Assembly: GCA_019637855.1 (NCBI GenBank)
Contig: JAHBUX010000001.1
Span: 519,337 to 583,336 of the forward strand
Source of the DNA: Bdellovibrionales bacterium
GTDB taxonomy: Bacteria > Bdellovibrionota > Bdellovibrionia > Bdellovibrionales > UBA1609
Direction: 5' to 3'
DNA length: 64,000 nt
Shown here: piece by piece, positions 23,158-32,135 of the stretch
Layout: the number at the start of each line of letters is the position of its first letter
Numbering within the stretch: the first letter of the stretch is position 1
The notes under the pieces: generated by a model
What the model was told of the DNA's origin: nothing
Database searches by the model: none
Seen by the model: the letters and a program-made list of their open reading frames with translations, nothing else
Program-made: the position numbers and the translations under genes

Positions 23158-24303
23158 TTATTTTTCCCAATCCTTAACATCGTAAGATGTGCGTAAAGAA
23201 CTGCGTTCCGCAAAGTTCTCTAGAGCCAGGCGAATCAATTCGTCCAACAGCTGAACGTAGCTGATGCCCGAGGCTTCCCACAGCTTGGGATACATGCTGA
23301 TCTTGGTAAAGCCCGGAATGGTATTGATCTCATTGATAAACAGCTCTCCGGTCTTACGATCGAGGAAGAAATCCACCCGCGCCATTCCACGGCATTCGAT
23401 GGTCTTAAAAGCTTCGACCGCCCATGTCTGCACTTTCTTGGCGACCTCGGGCGAGACGTTTTTAGCCGGAAAATGCAGTTCGGCGCCATTCTCATCGATG
23501 TATTTGGCCTCATAAGAATAGAATTCGTGTTTAGGCACGATCTCGCCCACGACACTGGCCCGAGGTTCGCTATTGCCAAGCACGGCAACTTCCAATTCAC
23601 GGGCATCCACAGCTTTTTGCACAAGCAGCTTAGTGTCGAATGAAAAAGCATCTTCCAAAGCCGGTGCAAGATCTTCGCGTTTCTTTATTTTGTGCACACC
23701 TACGGAAGATCCTGCGTTGGCCGGTTTAACAAAAAATGGAAATGCGAACTGCTGCAACAGTTTTTCCATCACTTCTTTGGGGGCGCGTTTGAAATCGTGT
23801 TTGCGCAATGTCAGCGATGGCACCGTGGCGATTCCCGCCAATGTAAACAATCGGCTGGCGACATCTTTGTCCATGCCCACTGAGGAGCCGAGCACGCCCG
23901 AACCGACATAGGGAATTCCAGCAAGCTCCAGCAGACCCTGTATGGTTCCGTCTTCACCAAAGCTGCCGTGCAAGATTGGTAAAACGACGTCGAGTGAAGG
24001 CAACGGCGAATTGGCACGACCTCCTAATTCGACGGGTACGAGTTGTTTTTGCGACGGGTAAGGAACTAGACCGAAAGTCTCACTGTCTCTGGAGAACTTC
24101 ACCAGCATCGGATTTTCAGCGTGCGCCAACAAAGGTTTGGGATCTGGTAGCAACCAGCGACCATCTTTATCGATAGCGATCATGGTTACGTCATAGCGCG
24201 ATTTGTCCAAGGCGCTATAAACCGACATGGCGGAAGCCAAGCTGACTTCATGCTCTCCAGAGCGTCCACCGAACAACAGTCCAACACGAATCTTTTTAGG
24301 CAT
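23158..24303 (-). CDS. ddl: D-alanine--D-alanine ligase
   Basis: ATP-grasp ligase that joins two D-alanines for peptidoglycan stem peptides. Marks are LLFGGRSGEHEVSLAS at the N-terminus, PILHGSFGEDGTIQGLLEL, FVKPANAGSSVGV, and the metal/ATP site ELFINEINTIPGFT. At 381 residues it is the longer DdlA-like form with an insert around residues 60-95. The ATG at 24303 has a GAGGAG site. It is divergent from the OmpA-family gene with an 87-bp intergenic region. Confidence 0.95.
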   Translation of the reverse strand: MPKKIRVGLLFGGRSGEHEVSLASAMSVYSALDKSRYDVTMIAIDKDGRWLLPDPKPLLAHAENPMLVKFSRDSETFGLVPYPSQKQLVPVELGGRANSPLPSLDVVLPILHGSFGEDGTIQGLLELAGIPYVGSGVLGSSVGMDKDVASRLFTLAGIATVPSLTLRKHDFKRAPKEVMEKLLQQFAFPFFVKPANAGSSVGVHKIKKREDLAPALEDAFSFDTKLLVQKAVDARELEVAVLGNSEPRASVVGEIVPKHEFYSYEAKYIDENGAELHFPAKNVSPEVAKKVQTWAVEAFKTIECRGMARVDFFLDRKTGELFINEINTIPGFTKISMYPKLWEASGISYVQLLDELIRLALENFAERSSLRTSYDVKDWEK

Positions 24304-24390
24304 TTAGACTCCTCACCAAAGTATAAGGCCTTGCCTGACATAGCGTCATCCGATAACTTCTTGCAAAGACCTTTGTTAGGGGGTTGCAAG

Positions 24391-25446
24391 GTGTTAGTTC
24401 GTACTCTTATTTCTTTGCTCTTCACTGCATCGTTCTCGTTGCATGCGAATGAAAGCCGCTTAGCTCTAAAGCCTGAAGTTCAGCGCGGTGACATTCGCAA
24501 TCCGCAAGGTCTGTGGCCGCTGCTCGGCGCTTCTATGGGGCTGATGGATTCTGGCGCCAATGTGCGCAGTGGCGGCGTTCCGATGCATCTTAAAGTTATC
24601 GGCTCTTACTATTTCGACGGTACGCCCTGGATCGCGGATGCAGGTCTTGGGTTGCACAACGAGTTTCTGACTCAAGATGGTGGCGGCAACGACCTCATTC
24701 AATCACTTTACACGGAAGTCGCCGCCCGTTATCAGTTCACCAACAAGTGGCAGCTTGGTGCCATTTGGAACACGTTGGTTGATAATCCCGATCGTTATAA
24801 ATCCAACACCGAAAATCTGGCGTCATTTATCGGCGTGCAAGCATTAAAAGAATTCACATGGGATGAGAAATACCTGGTCCGCGCCGGTGGCCGTGTGATG
24901 ACAGATGTGGGCATCGGAGGGGAATCGATCAACACCATCATGGGTGAGGTGCAAGTCAGCTTCGGTGACTCACAAAAGGTCGCCGTTCAACCAGCGCCGG
25001 TGATTAAATCTGAACCCATCGCTCCGCACTTGGCGCGCCAGGCGGTTCAGACCTTTCAAATCGATCCAGGCCCGGTGAATTTCGAGAGTGACTCGACCCG
25101 ATTGGTGAACACCTCGCAACAGTATCTGCGTCGCTTGGCTCGCGCTTTGGCGGACAACCGTCAACTGTTCGATCGCGTAGAGGTCATCGGCCATGCGGAT
25201 CAGCGTGGTCCTCATCCATACAATAAAAAGCTTTCGGAAAACCGTGCGCAAACCATCGCCAACAGCCTTTTGGCCGCGGGTATCAACAAGTCGCAGATTC
25301 GCACGGTGGGTAAGGGCAAGAGTGAATTACTGACGCAATCCACTTCGCCGACCGCATTGGCGCGCAACCGTCGCGTGCAGTTGGAATTCCACGGCGTTAA
25401 GAACCAAACAGCGTTGAAGAATGTGATCGATTCCGTTAGCCGCTAA
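24391..25446 (+). CDS. OmpA-family outer-membrane protein
   Basis: The GTG start at 24391 follows AGGGGG and opens a signal peptide ending SFSLHA before NES. The middle (about 20-195) is a beta-rich domain. The C-terminal ~125 residues form an OmpA/MotB peptidoglycan-binding domain: VNFESDSTRLV, RVEVIGHADQRGPHPYN, LSENRAQTIANSLLAAGI, and ARNRRVQLEF. It probably anchors the outer membrane to the wall. An upstream reading to 24250 would add 47 residues ahead of the signal peptide and is rejected. It ends with a 4-bp tail-to-tail overlap with the next gene. Confidence 0.88.
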   Translation: MLVRTLISLLFTASFSLHANESRLALKPEVQRGDIRNPQGLWPLLGASMGLMDSGANVRSGGVPMHLKVIGSYYFDGTPWIADAGLGLHNEFLTQDGGGNDLIQSLYTEVAARYQFTNKWQLGAIWNTLVDNPDRYKSNTENLASFIGVQALKEFTWDEKYLVRAGGRVMTDVGIGGESINTIMGEVQVSFGDSQKVAVQPAPVIKSEPIAPHLARQAVQTFQIDPGPVNFESDSTRLVNTSQQYLRRLARALADNRQLFDRVEVIGHADQRGPHPYNKKLSENRAQTIANSLLAAGINKSQIRTVGKGKSELLTQSTSPTALARNRRVQLEFHGVKNQTALKNVIDSVSR

Positions 25447-26891
25447 AAGCGAAACTGGGTGGCGCGTCCGCGCCCTACGCATTTCAATTTTTTCTTTTTC
25501 ACGGCCGCCTGCAAAAGCTTGCGGGCGCTGTCGACCGACAGCTCTAGGGCTGCGGCGGCATCGCGGGTTGAAAACCCCCGCGCTCCGAATTTTGAGCGCA
25601 GTTGCGCGATTTGATCCCCACTTAAATTCTCGTCGTCTACTTCCAAGACATTTCGGGGCACTAGCAAACCGTAGTCTCCGGTAAAAACCAGGCGGAACTG
25701 ACCGCCTTTGAGATCAATCTGCAGTGGAATTTCTTGCTCTACAAACCATTCGCGCAGGCGTTCGACGACCCGGCGTACCCTTGAGGGTGAACTATCGACG
25801 TTGAACACCTCTCCTGGGTAGAGATGAGCAAACAAAGATCCCAACGGGAAGCTACGATAAAAATCGGAGCTCAAGAACTGCAGCGTTAGCAATAGCGCCG
25901 GGCTGGGCTTTGCTCGCTTCAAGGCACCCGACTCTTTGCCACTGACCACATCGAGGATGCGTTCGGCCCGTCCCCGACTCCACACATAGCTGTCGCGCAA
26001 GGTCAGCCATCCCTTCGTAAGCGCCCGCAAGCGTTTACGATAAGAGGGCGCGGGACTGCCAAAGTACACGCGTAAGGCCATCTCTTCGTTGCGGCCTTCA
26101 ACAGCTTCGTAGAAATCGCACTCCCGTAGAATTTCATGCTCATGTGCGGCCAAAGCCTTTTCGCGCAGGCGATGCAGCGGTTCAACCACAGCGCGCTCTT
26201 TCTTAAGAGCCAAAACCGCGCGCCACTTCTCGACAAACAAATCTTCGGAGGCGGACAGCGACCAGATTTTTCCCAGCAGCGTTTCAGCCGCTTCCCAGTC
26301 TTGACGGCTGATGGCCGATTGGGCCGACAGTTCAAGGGCGTTTCTCTCCATGCGTACCCAGCTATGCTGCGAACAGGAGGCAAGGATCTCACTTAGAAGA
26401 TCGTCTTTTTCTTTGGAGTGCGTGCCCAGGTACTGATAGCAGGCGGCTAGATTCATCTTACCGATCACCGCTTCATATTCGGCCAGGGGGGTAGCCAAGT
26501 ACTTGCGCAGGCAAGGCACCGCTTCGGCATAGTTCCATTGGTGAATCTGCGTGAAGGCTTCAAACAGCATGACTTCCGGTGTGGCTTCTTTGCGGAGAGA
26601 ATCGAACAGACCCATCGCCTCTTGAAAGGCACCGATGCGTGCCAGAGAAACCGCATAGACGGCGAGTTCGCTGACTGTGGCCGGTTGCCGCAGGGGATGT
26701 ACCGGTCGTACGACCGGAGTTAGTAGGCGCAGAGCAGTCTCAGGCAACCCTGCGCGGCGAGCAATCCCAGCGACGGCCGCAAGATCATTGCGAGCCACCG
26801 AACTCAAATCCAGTTTATTTAGACGTTCCCGCACTTGCGCAAGTTGGCCGTTGCGGATGAGAGTTTCAAGTTCGCTGTGCAACGGTGTCAC
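25443..26891 (-). CDS. TPR-type protein with C-terminal winged-helix-like region
   Basis: 482-residue cytoplasmic protein. Residues 1-270 are helical repeats like degenerate TPRs (NLAACYQYLG, WEAAETLLGKIW). About residues 345-425 resemble a winged helix (FAHLYPGEVFNVDSSPSRVR, VVERLREWF, LQIDLKGGQFRLV). The last 60 residues may form a second helix-turn-helix (STRDAAAALELSVDSARKLL) followed by a lysine-rich strand. It looks like a transcription regulator with a protein-interaction front end. The start is GTG. No target is known. Confidence 0.68.
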   Translation of the reverse strand: MTPLHSELETLIRNGQLAQVRERLNKLDLSSVARNDLAAVAGIARRAGLPETALRLLTPVVRPVHPLRQPATVSELAVYAVSLARIGAFQEAMGLFDSLRKEATPEVMLFEAFTQIHQWNYAEAVPCLRKYLATPLAEYEAVIGKMNLAACYQYLGTHSKEKDDLLSEILASCSQHSWVRMERNALELSAQSAISRQDWEAAETLLGKIWSLSASEDLFVEKWRAVLALKKERAVVEPLHRLREKALAAHEHEILRECDFYEAVEGRNEEMALRVYFGSPAPSYRKRLRALTKGWLTLRDSYVWSRGRAERILDVVSGKESGALKRAKPSPALLLTLQFLSSDFYRSFPLGSLFAHLYPGEVFNVDSSPSRVRRVVERLREWFVEQEIPLQIDLKGGQFRLVFTGDYGLLVPRNVLEVDDENLSGDQIAQLRSKFGARGFSTRDAAAALELSVDSARKLLQAAVKKKKLKCVGRGRATQFRF

Positions 26892-26909
26892 GGGCGACCT
26901 CGAAAGGGT

Positions 26910-27959
26910 TTAAGGTTTTCCTGGATTGCCGCGCATGCGGCCTGCCGAGCTAAGGATGCGGCGAAGGGCGCCGTCATCGTCCTCGTCGTAGATTTCACCA
27001 ATCACTTCTTCCAAGATGTCTTCCATAGTCACGATGCCCGTCAGAGTAGTGCCTGCAAAAACCGCCGACAAGTGACTGCGCTTTTCCTGCATCTGGCGCA
27101 GGGCTTTGAACAAAGTGTCGTACTCTTGCACGCGCGACATGGGGCGCACGATCTGCGTCCACTTGTCGCCTCCGGACTTCACCAACGCAATTAATTCTTT
27201 GGTGTTGATGATGCCAAACACTTGTCCATCGGCTATTACGGGTAGACGTGTGTGGCCGGAACGCAAAGCCAAGGATTCAACTTCGGAAATACCTTGTGAG
27301 AAATAAATGTGATCGACCTGATTCCAAGGCAACATCACGTCGCGAACGCGTTTTTTTTCCAGTCGCACCAGATTCAAAATATACTGCCGGGCTTGCGAAG
27401 ACAGGGTGTCGAGCTCAACAGTTTCGTGACCCGCGCCCATCGTGGTTGAACGGCTTTTCGGAAAGAACACCGCCAAGATCTTACGCGTGGCCCATTCCAG
27501 GAAATCCACCACCGGCAAAAAGATGGTGTCTAAAGTCATTAACCAACGCGAAGATGCCATCGCAATAAATGCGGGATTGCGCAAAGCCAGAGTTTTCGGG
27601 ACAAGCTCGCCAAAAATCACGGTCAGGAATGTTAGCGGAATAACAATGGCGGCGATGGCCAAAGCGCGGGCCGTCTGTGGTCCGAGATGTAGATGCTGCT
27701 GCAGGTAGGGTGTGAAGGACTGAGTCGCCTCCACTCCGCCGACTGCGGCCGCAAGGGCACCCACTAAGCTGATACCCACTTGGATAACAGAAAGCGTACG
27801 TTCGGGATTCTCGCGCAGCTCATACAAGGTTTGAGCGGATTTTTTCCCTGTCTTCATCAGCTCGCGTACCTGAGCGCGCGTGATGGACACGAAAGCGATT
27901 TCAGCGGCGGCGAGAAGGGCGTTAAGAACTAGACATACAGCGACGATCAGCCATTCCAT
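26910..27959 (-). CDS. CNNM/HlyC-type membrane protein with CBS pair
   Basis: 349 residues: an N-terminal CNNM transmembrane domain (about 1-180; NALLAAAEIAFVSITR, ISLVGALAAAVGG, FGELVPKTLALRNP) followed by two CBS motifs (VMLPWNQVDHIYFSQ to IINTKELIALV, then MSRVQEYDTLFKALRQM to GIVTMEDILEEVIGEI). Relatives act in Mg2+ or Co2+ efflux (CorC/HlyC family). The C-terminal CorC/HlyC domain found in many members is absent; the protein ends soon after the second CBS motif. The ATG at 27959 is chosen because GGAGGG lies 3 bases upstream. Confidence 0.87.
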   Translation of the reverse strand: MEWLIVAVCLVLNALLAAAEIAFVSITRAQVRELMKTGKKSAQTLYELRENPERTLSVIQVGISLVGALAAAVGGVEATQSFTPYLQQHLHLGPQTARALAIAAIVIPLTFLTVIFGELVPKTLALRNPAFIAMASSRWLMTLDTIFLPVVDFLEWATRKILAVFFPKSRSTTMGAGHETVELDTLSSQARQYILNLVRLEKKRVRDVMLPWNQVDHIYFSQGISEVESLALRSGHTRLPVIADGQVFGIINTKELIALVKSGGDKWTQIVRPMSRVQEYDTLFKALRQMQEKRSHLSAVFAGTTLTGIVTMEDILEEVIGEIYDEDDDGALRRILSSAGRMRGNPGKP

Positions 27960-28009
27960 GAACCCTCCATTAAGAGGTTCCGGGCGGCGCAAGTCAATGG
28001 GTCAGTAAA

Positions 28010-28465
28010 TTAGAGCGCGGTGCAGACGGAATAGGCCAGCACTCGCGGCGCATCGCCGGAAGCAGAAAGACGTGAAATTAACTTGCCTTCGCGGGTGGCG
28101 CGCACCTGATCTTCAAGGCGGGGAGTTTTGCCAGTCAAAGTGCCGTTTTCTAGTTGGTAGTTCGCCACGGGCTGAGCGCCCGAATTGGTCCACGTTTTGT
28201 CGTGCGCCGACCACTCGTATAGTTTTACGCCTCGTTGAACTTGCAGGCGGGTGCGCATGCCATACATGTCACAGGACCATTTGCTATTGCGCTGCAAGAG
28301 TTGCTCAGGTGACAAGGAAGCGCCCTCGAAAGTCTGCGCCAGAGCCGTCGTCTGCTCTTGGCTAATAAACTCAAGCTCAGCCGAATCGGCATGACCGGTC
28401 AGGCTGCTAAGCAGAGCTAGAGTCAGCAGAAATGAGGAGAGGTATCTCTTCCAAGTGTCGTCCAT
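28010..28465 (-). CDS. Exported protein, unknown function
   Basis: 151 residues. The ATG at 28465 (MDDTWKRYLSSFLL) gives a signal peptide with cleavage near GHADSAELEF. The mature part has two cysteines (one in WSCDMYGM and one at the C-terminus, SVCTAL) that could form a disulfide, and a beta-rich lipocalin-like composition. No family recognised. It is 50 bp upstream of the CNNM gene on the same strand and might be co-transcribed. Confidence 0.66.
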   Translation of the reverse strand: MDDTWKRYLSSFLLTLALLSSLTGHADSAELEFISQEQTTALAQTFEGASLSPEQLLQRNSKWSCDMYGMRTRLQVQRGVKLYEWSAHDKTWTNSGAQPVANYQLENGTLTGKTPRLEDQVRATREGKLISRLSASGDAPRVLAYSVCTAL

Positions 28466-28587
28466 GACAGACGACCAGAAGAGCAAGCGGAGCGCCAAGC
28501 GCGAGGATCGCTCTCAAAGGTAACGGCAGTAAAGCCTAGGAAATAGTTTTCAGGGTGTGCCGAAAAGCGGCTCTTGCCGGTAGGCCT

Positions 28588-29832
28588 TTAGGGCGCTTGG
28601 ACTAAACAGATGAGGTGGCGGCTATCGTTGCAGTTATTGCCCCCGTTGTTCCAACGGGCGCCGTTCCAGCTGCTCGAGATTCCCACCAAACCGGTTACGC
28701 TCGAGGAATTGCTTGTCCAGTTGTTACAGTGCTGGCTCTCCGGCGTGTTGTACCAAAGAGTCCCGCCAGCGCTATCGCCGGCGCGGTTGGTCCACGCCAA
28801 ATAAGTTCCGTCAAACACATCACTCGTGCTCCAGGCGAACATGCTGCCTGGGCCTAATCCGCTGGCATTGGTCATAAAGGCCAGTCCGCCCACACTAGGC
28901 CTGCCGGCGGCCGCGAACGTGTAAGAGTGGTTGTTCAAGAGAGAGTTACAGGTGCTGCCGTCACACAGGAATGCGGACACATGGGCCGCATCCAAAGTGA
29001 CGTTCACTTTTCCTTTGAAGTCATTGTTGGTGAGTTGATTCAAGCAGAAAGCATTCCCACCTGCCAAGCCGCCGAAGTCACCTGCGGTGGTGCTAGCGCT
29101 TAGGACCATGTAGCCGCCGGTGGGGGCGGGAGGATTGTGCGTAGTACGGCAAGTCACTTCACCGCTCTCGCTTGCATGCGTAAGATAACCGCGCACCTGG
29201 CCGGGGCTCGCGCCCTGAGTGCGCAGCGAGAGTTCAAGGCGGACCGCTCCAGCTTGATAGACGTAGTTGTTGCCGGAGACCGCGCCTGACGGCGCTAGAG
29301 TTTCATTTATAGTGGTTCCATTTTTCAGGCTTGCGCTCAAAGTGCCGCTGTTGGATTTGTGCACCAGGATTTCAAAGGCCTTGGTGCCCGTGATGACACT
29401 GCGGCAGTAGGTCTCGGGAGCCGTCGCAGTCGGTGCCGGTGCGACGCTCGCCGCCTCATAGATACCGTCGCGATAGGACAAGTTGGCTGGGTTGATCGCT
29501 GAGCCTTCGACGTCTGAAAAAGTGAGGGTTTTTTGTGTCTCTGTACAGTCTGGATTCACTGTTGTCGATTCCACCGCGCTATCCGTGACCGAAATTTTAC
29601 CGGCCAGGCTGGGGTTGCCTTGGCAGGTGTAGCCGGGAATCACGCGATAGTAATCGCCGGGATCGGGCTTACCGTCATAGGGTTGACCGTTGCCGCTGGT
29701 GTTCTTGGGGTCGGTCGGATCGAAGCGTACCGACTGACTACCTTTCTGGCTGCAATTTTGGAAAAAGGGGAGAAGGCAGGTCAAAAGACCCACGAGTATG
29801 GCTTTGCGTGTGGACTGTGCAGACAGCTTCAA
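28588..29832 (-). CDS. Large lipoprotein with C-terminal DUF1554-like domain
   Basis: 414 residues. The TTG start at 29832 follows GGGGGA; the signal ends in a lipobox-like FFQNC (Cys27). Residues ~30-225 are a beta-rich, Ser/Thr/Gly-rich region. The last ~165 residues resemble the DUF1554/endostatin-like domain of the lipoprotein at 2568-3191: GGYMVLSAST, GLAGGNAFCLNQL, SAFLCDGSTCNS, HCNNWTSNSS and the terminal HLICLVQAP. Probably a cell-surface protein; ligand unknown. It stands alone on its strand. Confidence 0.8.
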   Translation of the reverse strand: MKLSAQSTRKAILVGLLTCLLPFFQNCSQKGSQSVRFDPTDPKNTSGNGQPYDGKPDPGDYYRVIPGYTCQGNPSLAGKISVTDSAVESTTVNPDCTETQKTLTFSDVEGSAINPANLSYRDGIYEAASVAPAPTATAPETYCRSVITGTKAFEILVHKSNSGTLSASLKNGTTINETLAPSGAVSGNNYVYQAGAVRLELSLRTQGASPGQVRGYLTHASESGEVTCRTTHNPPAPTGGYMVLSASTTAGDFGGLAGGNAFCLNQLTNNDFKGKVNVTLDAAHVSAFLCDGSTCNSLLNNHSYTFAAAGRPSVGGLAFMTNASGLGPGSMFAWSTSDVFDGTYLAWTNRAGDSAGGTLWYNTPESQHCNNWTSNSSSVTGLVGISSSWNGARWNNGGNNCNDSRHLICLVQAP

Positions 29833-30249
29833 GTGGTCCCCCAGCAGGCATAGAGCGCTATACCTTACATATACTTATCGGCATAAAGTCGAGTTTGATT
29901 ATGCTTGATGAATAATTGTCGTTGGCGAATTTCTCAATTTTTTCGACAACATACTAAGCATGTATCTAAATGATTCATATTTATTATAGAAAATCTTAAA
30001 CGATCTATGCTCGTCATCTCTGCTCACGTCGATATCGAGATTCCTGTCTCAAAATGAGAAAAACGGCCGCTCATTAGATCGGCGCTTTTTGAGGCTTTGC
30101 TAACACCGTTTAGGGAACTGACGCTTTTCTCCCACTTTCCTACAAACCACAGCCAGAGCAGGTTCGCGGACCTCTTCAAGAAAACCCCTCTTTATGTTCG
30201 CTGTGGCGTGCCGATGCGTTGTTGTGGGCAAATGCCTAGGAGGACCGTT
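29833..30249. other. AT-rich control region between divergent genes
   Basis: No gene is supported here, although an open frame extends the downstream TolQ-like gene up to 30097 without a signal or ribosome-binding site. The region must hold the promoters of the lipoprotein (minus) and Tol-like operon (plus). A weak plus-strand promoter candidate is CTGACG at 30118 with TACAAA at 30141 (17-base spacer). The strip 29880-30000 is clearly more AT-rich than its surroundings. Confidence 0.4.
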
Positions 30250-30966
30250 ATGGATTCAATGCTTAGCTTCCTAAACAACTACAAGATCATCGATATTTGT
30301 ATCGTGCTTGTTGGTATGTTTGGATTATTTATCGTCGCCGACCGCTGGCGCGCTTTGTTTACCGAATACTCTTTGCCGGCCGAACCTTTTTTGAAGCAGG
30401 TTCTGTCGTTGATCGAACAGGACAAACTGGAAGAAGCCATCACGTTTTGCGCGGCCAATGAGAAAAAGCCGCTCGCCTATGTGGTGAAACGCGTTTTGGA
30501 AAAATCCGATCGCGATGACGAAGCTATCTCGAGTTCGCTCGATATCGCTGCCTCGGAAGTGGCACCCCGCCTGATGAAGGGTTTGGGTCACGTCTCCATG
30601 GTGTCCAACGTCGTAACTTTGATCGGTCTGCTCGGAACCGTGGTAGGTCTGATCACCGCTTTCCGCGCTGTGAGCTTCGCGGATGTCGCGCAAAAGCAAA
30701 CGCTTTTGGCCGAAGGTATCTCGATCGCAATGACCGCGACGATGTTGGGCTTGATGTTCGCGATCCCCGTAATGATCGCTTACTCTTTCTTGCACGCTCG
30801 CCAAGGTCGTCTGTTCAACGAAATCGACCAAGTGTCGCAGAAGGTGATCGAAGCTTTGAAAGGCCGCATCTATATGCCTTACAAAGGTCTGAACGCTTAT
30901 CCGAGCACTTTGAACGCCGACGGAATGAAGAAGACCACCACTCCGCCGCCGAGCAAGGCCTCGTAA
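30250..30966 (+). CDS. TolQ/ExbB/MotA-family proton channel protein
   Basis: 238-residue inner-membrane protein. The ATG at 30250 has a strong AGGAGG site. It has one N-terminal helix (IIDICIVLVGMFGLFIVAD), a cytoplasmic loop (about 45-120), and two C-terminal helices: VVTLIGLLGTVVGLITAF and GISIAMTATMLGLMFAIPVM. The last two hold the conserved Gly/Thr positions of the ion path. Such proteins use the proton gradient with a TolR/ExbD partner; relatives drive outer-membrane energisation or gliding (AglR). It is first of a three-gene operon with two TolR-like proteins. Confidence 0.9.
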   Translation: MDSMLSFLNNYKIIDICIVLVGMFGLFIVADRWRALFTEYSLPAEPFLKQVLSLIEQDKLEEAITFCAANEKKPLAYVVKRVLEKSDRDDEAISSSLDIAASEVAPRLMKGLGHVSMVSNVVTLIGLLGTVVGLITAFRAVSFADVAQKQTLLAEGISIAMTATMLGLMFAIPVMIAYSFLHARQGRLFNEIDQVSQKVIEALKGRIYMPYKGLNAYPSTLNADGMKKTTTPPPSKAS

Positions 30967-30967
30967 G

Positions 30968-31501
30968 ATGCGTGCACTGAAGCCACGTGGCACTGAAGCC
31001 ACCTTTGACCTTAACCTAGCGCCGATTCTCGACATCATCGTCGCGATCGTCCCCCTGCTCCTCCTAAGCATTGCCTTTGTGCAGGTGAAGATGATCGATA
31101 CGTCGGTTCCGCAAGTGGTGGCTGAAGCCGTCCAGCGGGCCAATGAGAAGAGCGAGACCACGGTGGCTTTGAAAGTGTCGAAAGGCAAAGGCTTCGTGTT
31201 CGAAGTTACCCGCGATGGCAAAACCAATCCTATCCCGGTGGCCAATAAAAATGGCCAGTGGGACCTGGATGGATTGCAACTCGCGGCTTTCGCGATCAAA
31301 GAAAAAAGTCCTGAAGTCTTCCGCTTGGATATGAATCCCGAGCAAGACGTGAACCTGAATGAATTGGTAACGGTTATGGATAAACTGCGCCGCAGTCCGG
31401 ATGCCAAGAAAGTCGCGTTCACAGATCCCGCCAATGGTACGAAAGTGGAAACGGAACTAATGTTTCCCAATGTGCTGTTTGCGAATGTGATTGGAGATTG
31501 A
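30968..31501 (+). CDS. TolR/ExbD-family protein (first copy)
   Basis: 177 residues with a single N-terminal membrane helix preceded by FDLNLAPILDIIVAIVPLLL. The Asp in APILDIIV is the expected proton-binding carboxylate of ExbD/TolR proteins. The rest is a periplasmic alpha/beta domain. It starts 1 base after the TolQ-like gene and is followed 2 bases later by a second TolR-like gene. Confidence 0.87.
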   Translation: MRALKPRGTEATFDLNLAPILDIIVAIVPLLLLSIAFVQVKMIDTSVPQVVAEAVQRANEKSETTVALKVSKGKGFVFEVTRDGKTNPIPVANKNGQWDLDGLQLAAFAIKEKSPEVFRLDMNPEQDVNLNELVTVMDKLRRSPDAKKVAFTDPANGTKVETELMFPNVLFANVIGD

Positions 31502-31503
31502 TT

Positions 31504-32016
31504 ATGAGCCGCAGAGGAATGGGAAGATATATGGATCGCCGAAGCTCATCCAGCTTTAAGATCCAAATCACCTCGATGGTGGACATGTTCGTTATCTTGT
31601 TGGTGTTCTTGTTGAAGAGCTATAGCACCAGCCCGGTCATCATCACCCCTAAAGAGGGCATGAACATTCCCACCTCCACTGCCAACACCGATCCGGTGGA
31701 CGTGGTGAAGCTGATCGTGTCGCAAGATGCGGTGTTTGTCGAAGAAGTGAAGGTGATGGACCTTGAAAAAGGTCGTGTGCCCGCCGCTCTCGCGGATAAG
31801 AACGACCCTGCTTTTATCAAAGTGCTGTTTCAAGCCCTCGACGAACGCGCCAAACTGGCCAAGTCTATCTCCAAGGTGAACGACTCTTTCGAATTCGACG
31901 GCAAAGTGCTGATGCAGGCGGACCGCGATCTATCCTATGAGCTCTTGCAGAAGGTGATGTACACCTCGATGATGGCAGGTTACGCCGATGTGAAGCTGGC
32001 CGTCGCGCAGAAGTAG
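31504..32016 (+). CDS. TolR/ExbD-family protein (second copy)
   Basis: 170 residues. The membrane segment FKIQITSMVDMFVILLVFLL contains the conserved Asp (SMVDMF) of the family. The periplasmic part differs strongly from that of the first copy. The ATG at 31504 is preferred; a TTG 6 bases upstream also reads in frame. One channel protein with two distinct stator-like partners is the arrangement of AglR-AglQ-AglS in Myxococcus and of several clusters in Bdellovibrio, where the motor may move envelope structures. Confidence 0.86.
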   Translation: MSRRGMGRYMDRRSSSSFKIQITSMVDMFVILLVFLLKSYSTSPVIITPKEGMNIPTSTANTDPVDVVKLIVSQDAVFVEEVKVMDLEKGRVPAALADKNDPAFIKVLFQALDERAKLAKSISKVNDSFEFDGKVLMQADRDLSYELLQKVMYTSMMAGYADVKLAVAQK

Positions 32017-32135
32017 AAGGCCTGTCTTAGGTGACTGTTTTGGTCACTTCCATGTAAAAAAGCACCTAGGGAAAGCCTAGTAAACACGGGGCTTTCGCGC
32101 TTTTGGGGCCTTGATATTGCTATCTAAGACCCCAT

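Noticed and set aside
24250-24390. N-terminal extension of the OmpA-family gene
   Set aside because: It would place 47 hydrophilic residues before a clear signal peptide, and the GTG at 24391 has a good ribosome-binding site.
30325-31470. 381-codon open frame antisense to the TolQ and first TolR genes
   Set aside because: It has no ribosome-binding site and no domain, runs across two solid membrane-protein genes on the opposite strand, and its composition (Arg/Ser/His rich) is that of a shadow frame.
32017-32135. Possible terminator between the second TolR-like gene and the protease gene
   Set aside because: Short stems (GTGAC/GTCAC, CTAGG/CCTAG) are visible, but no T-tract follows and the pairing is weak.
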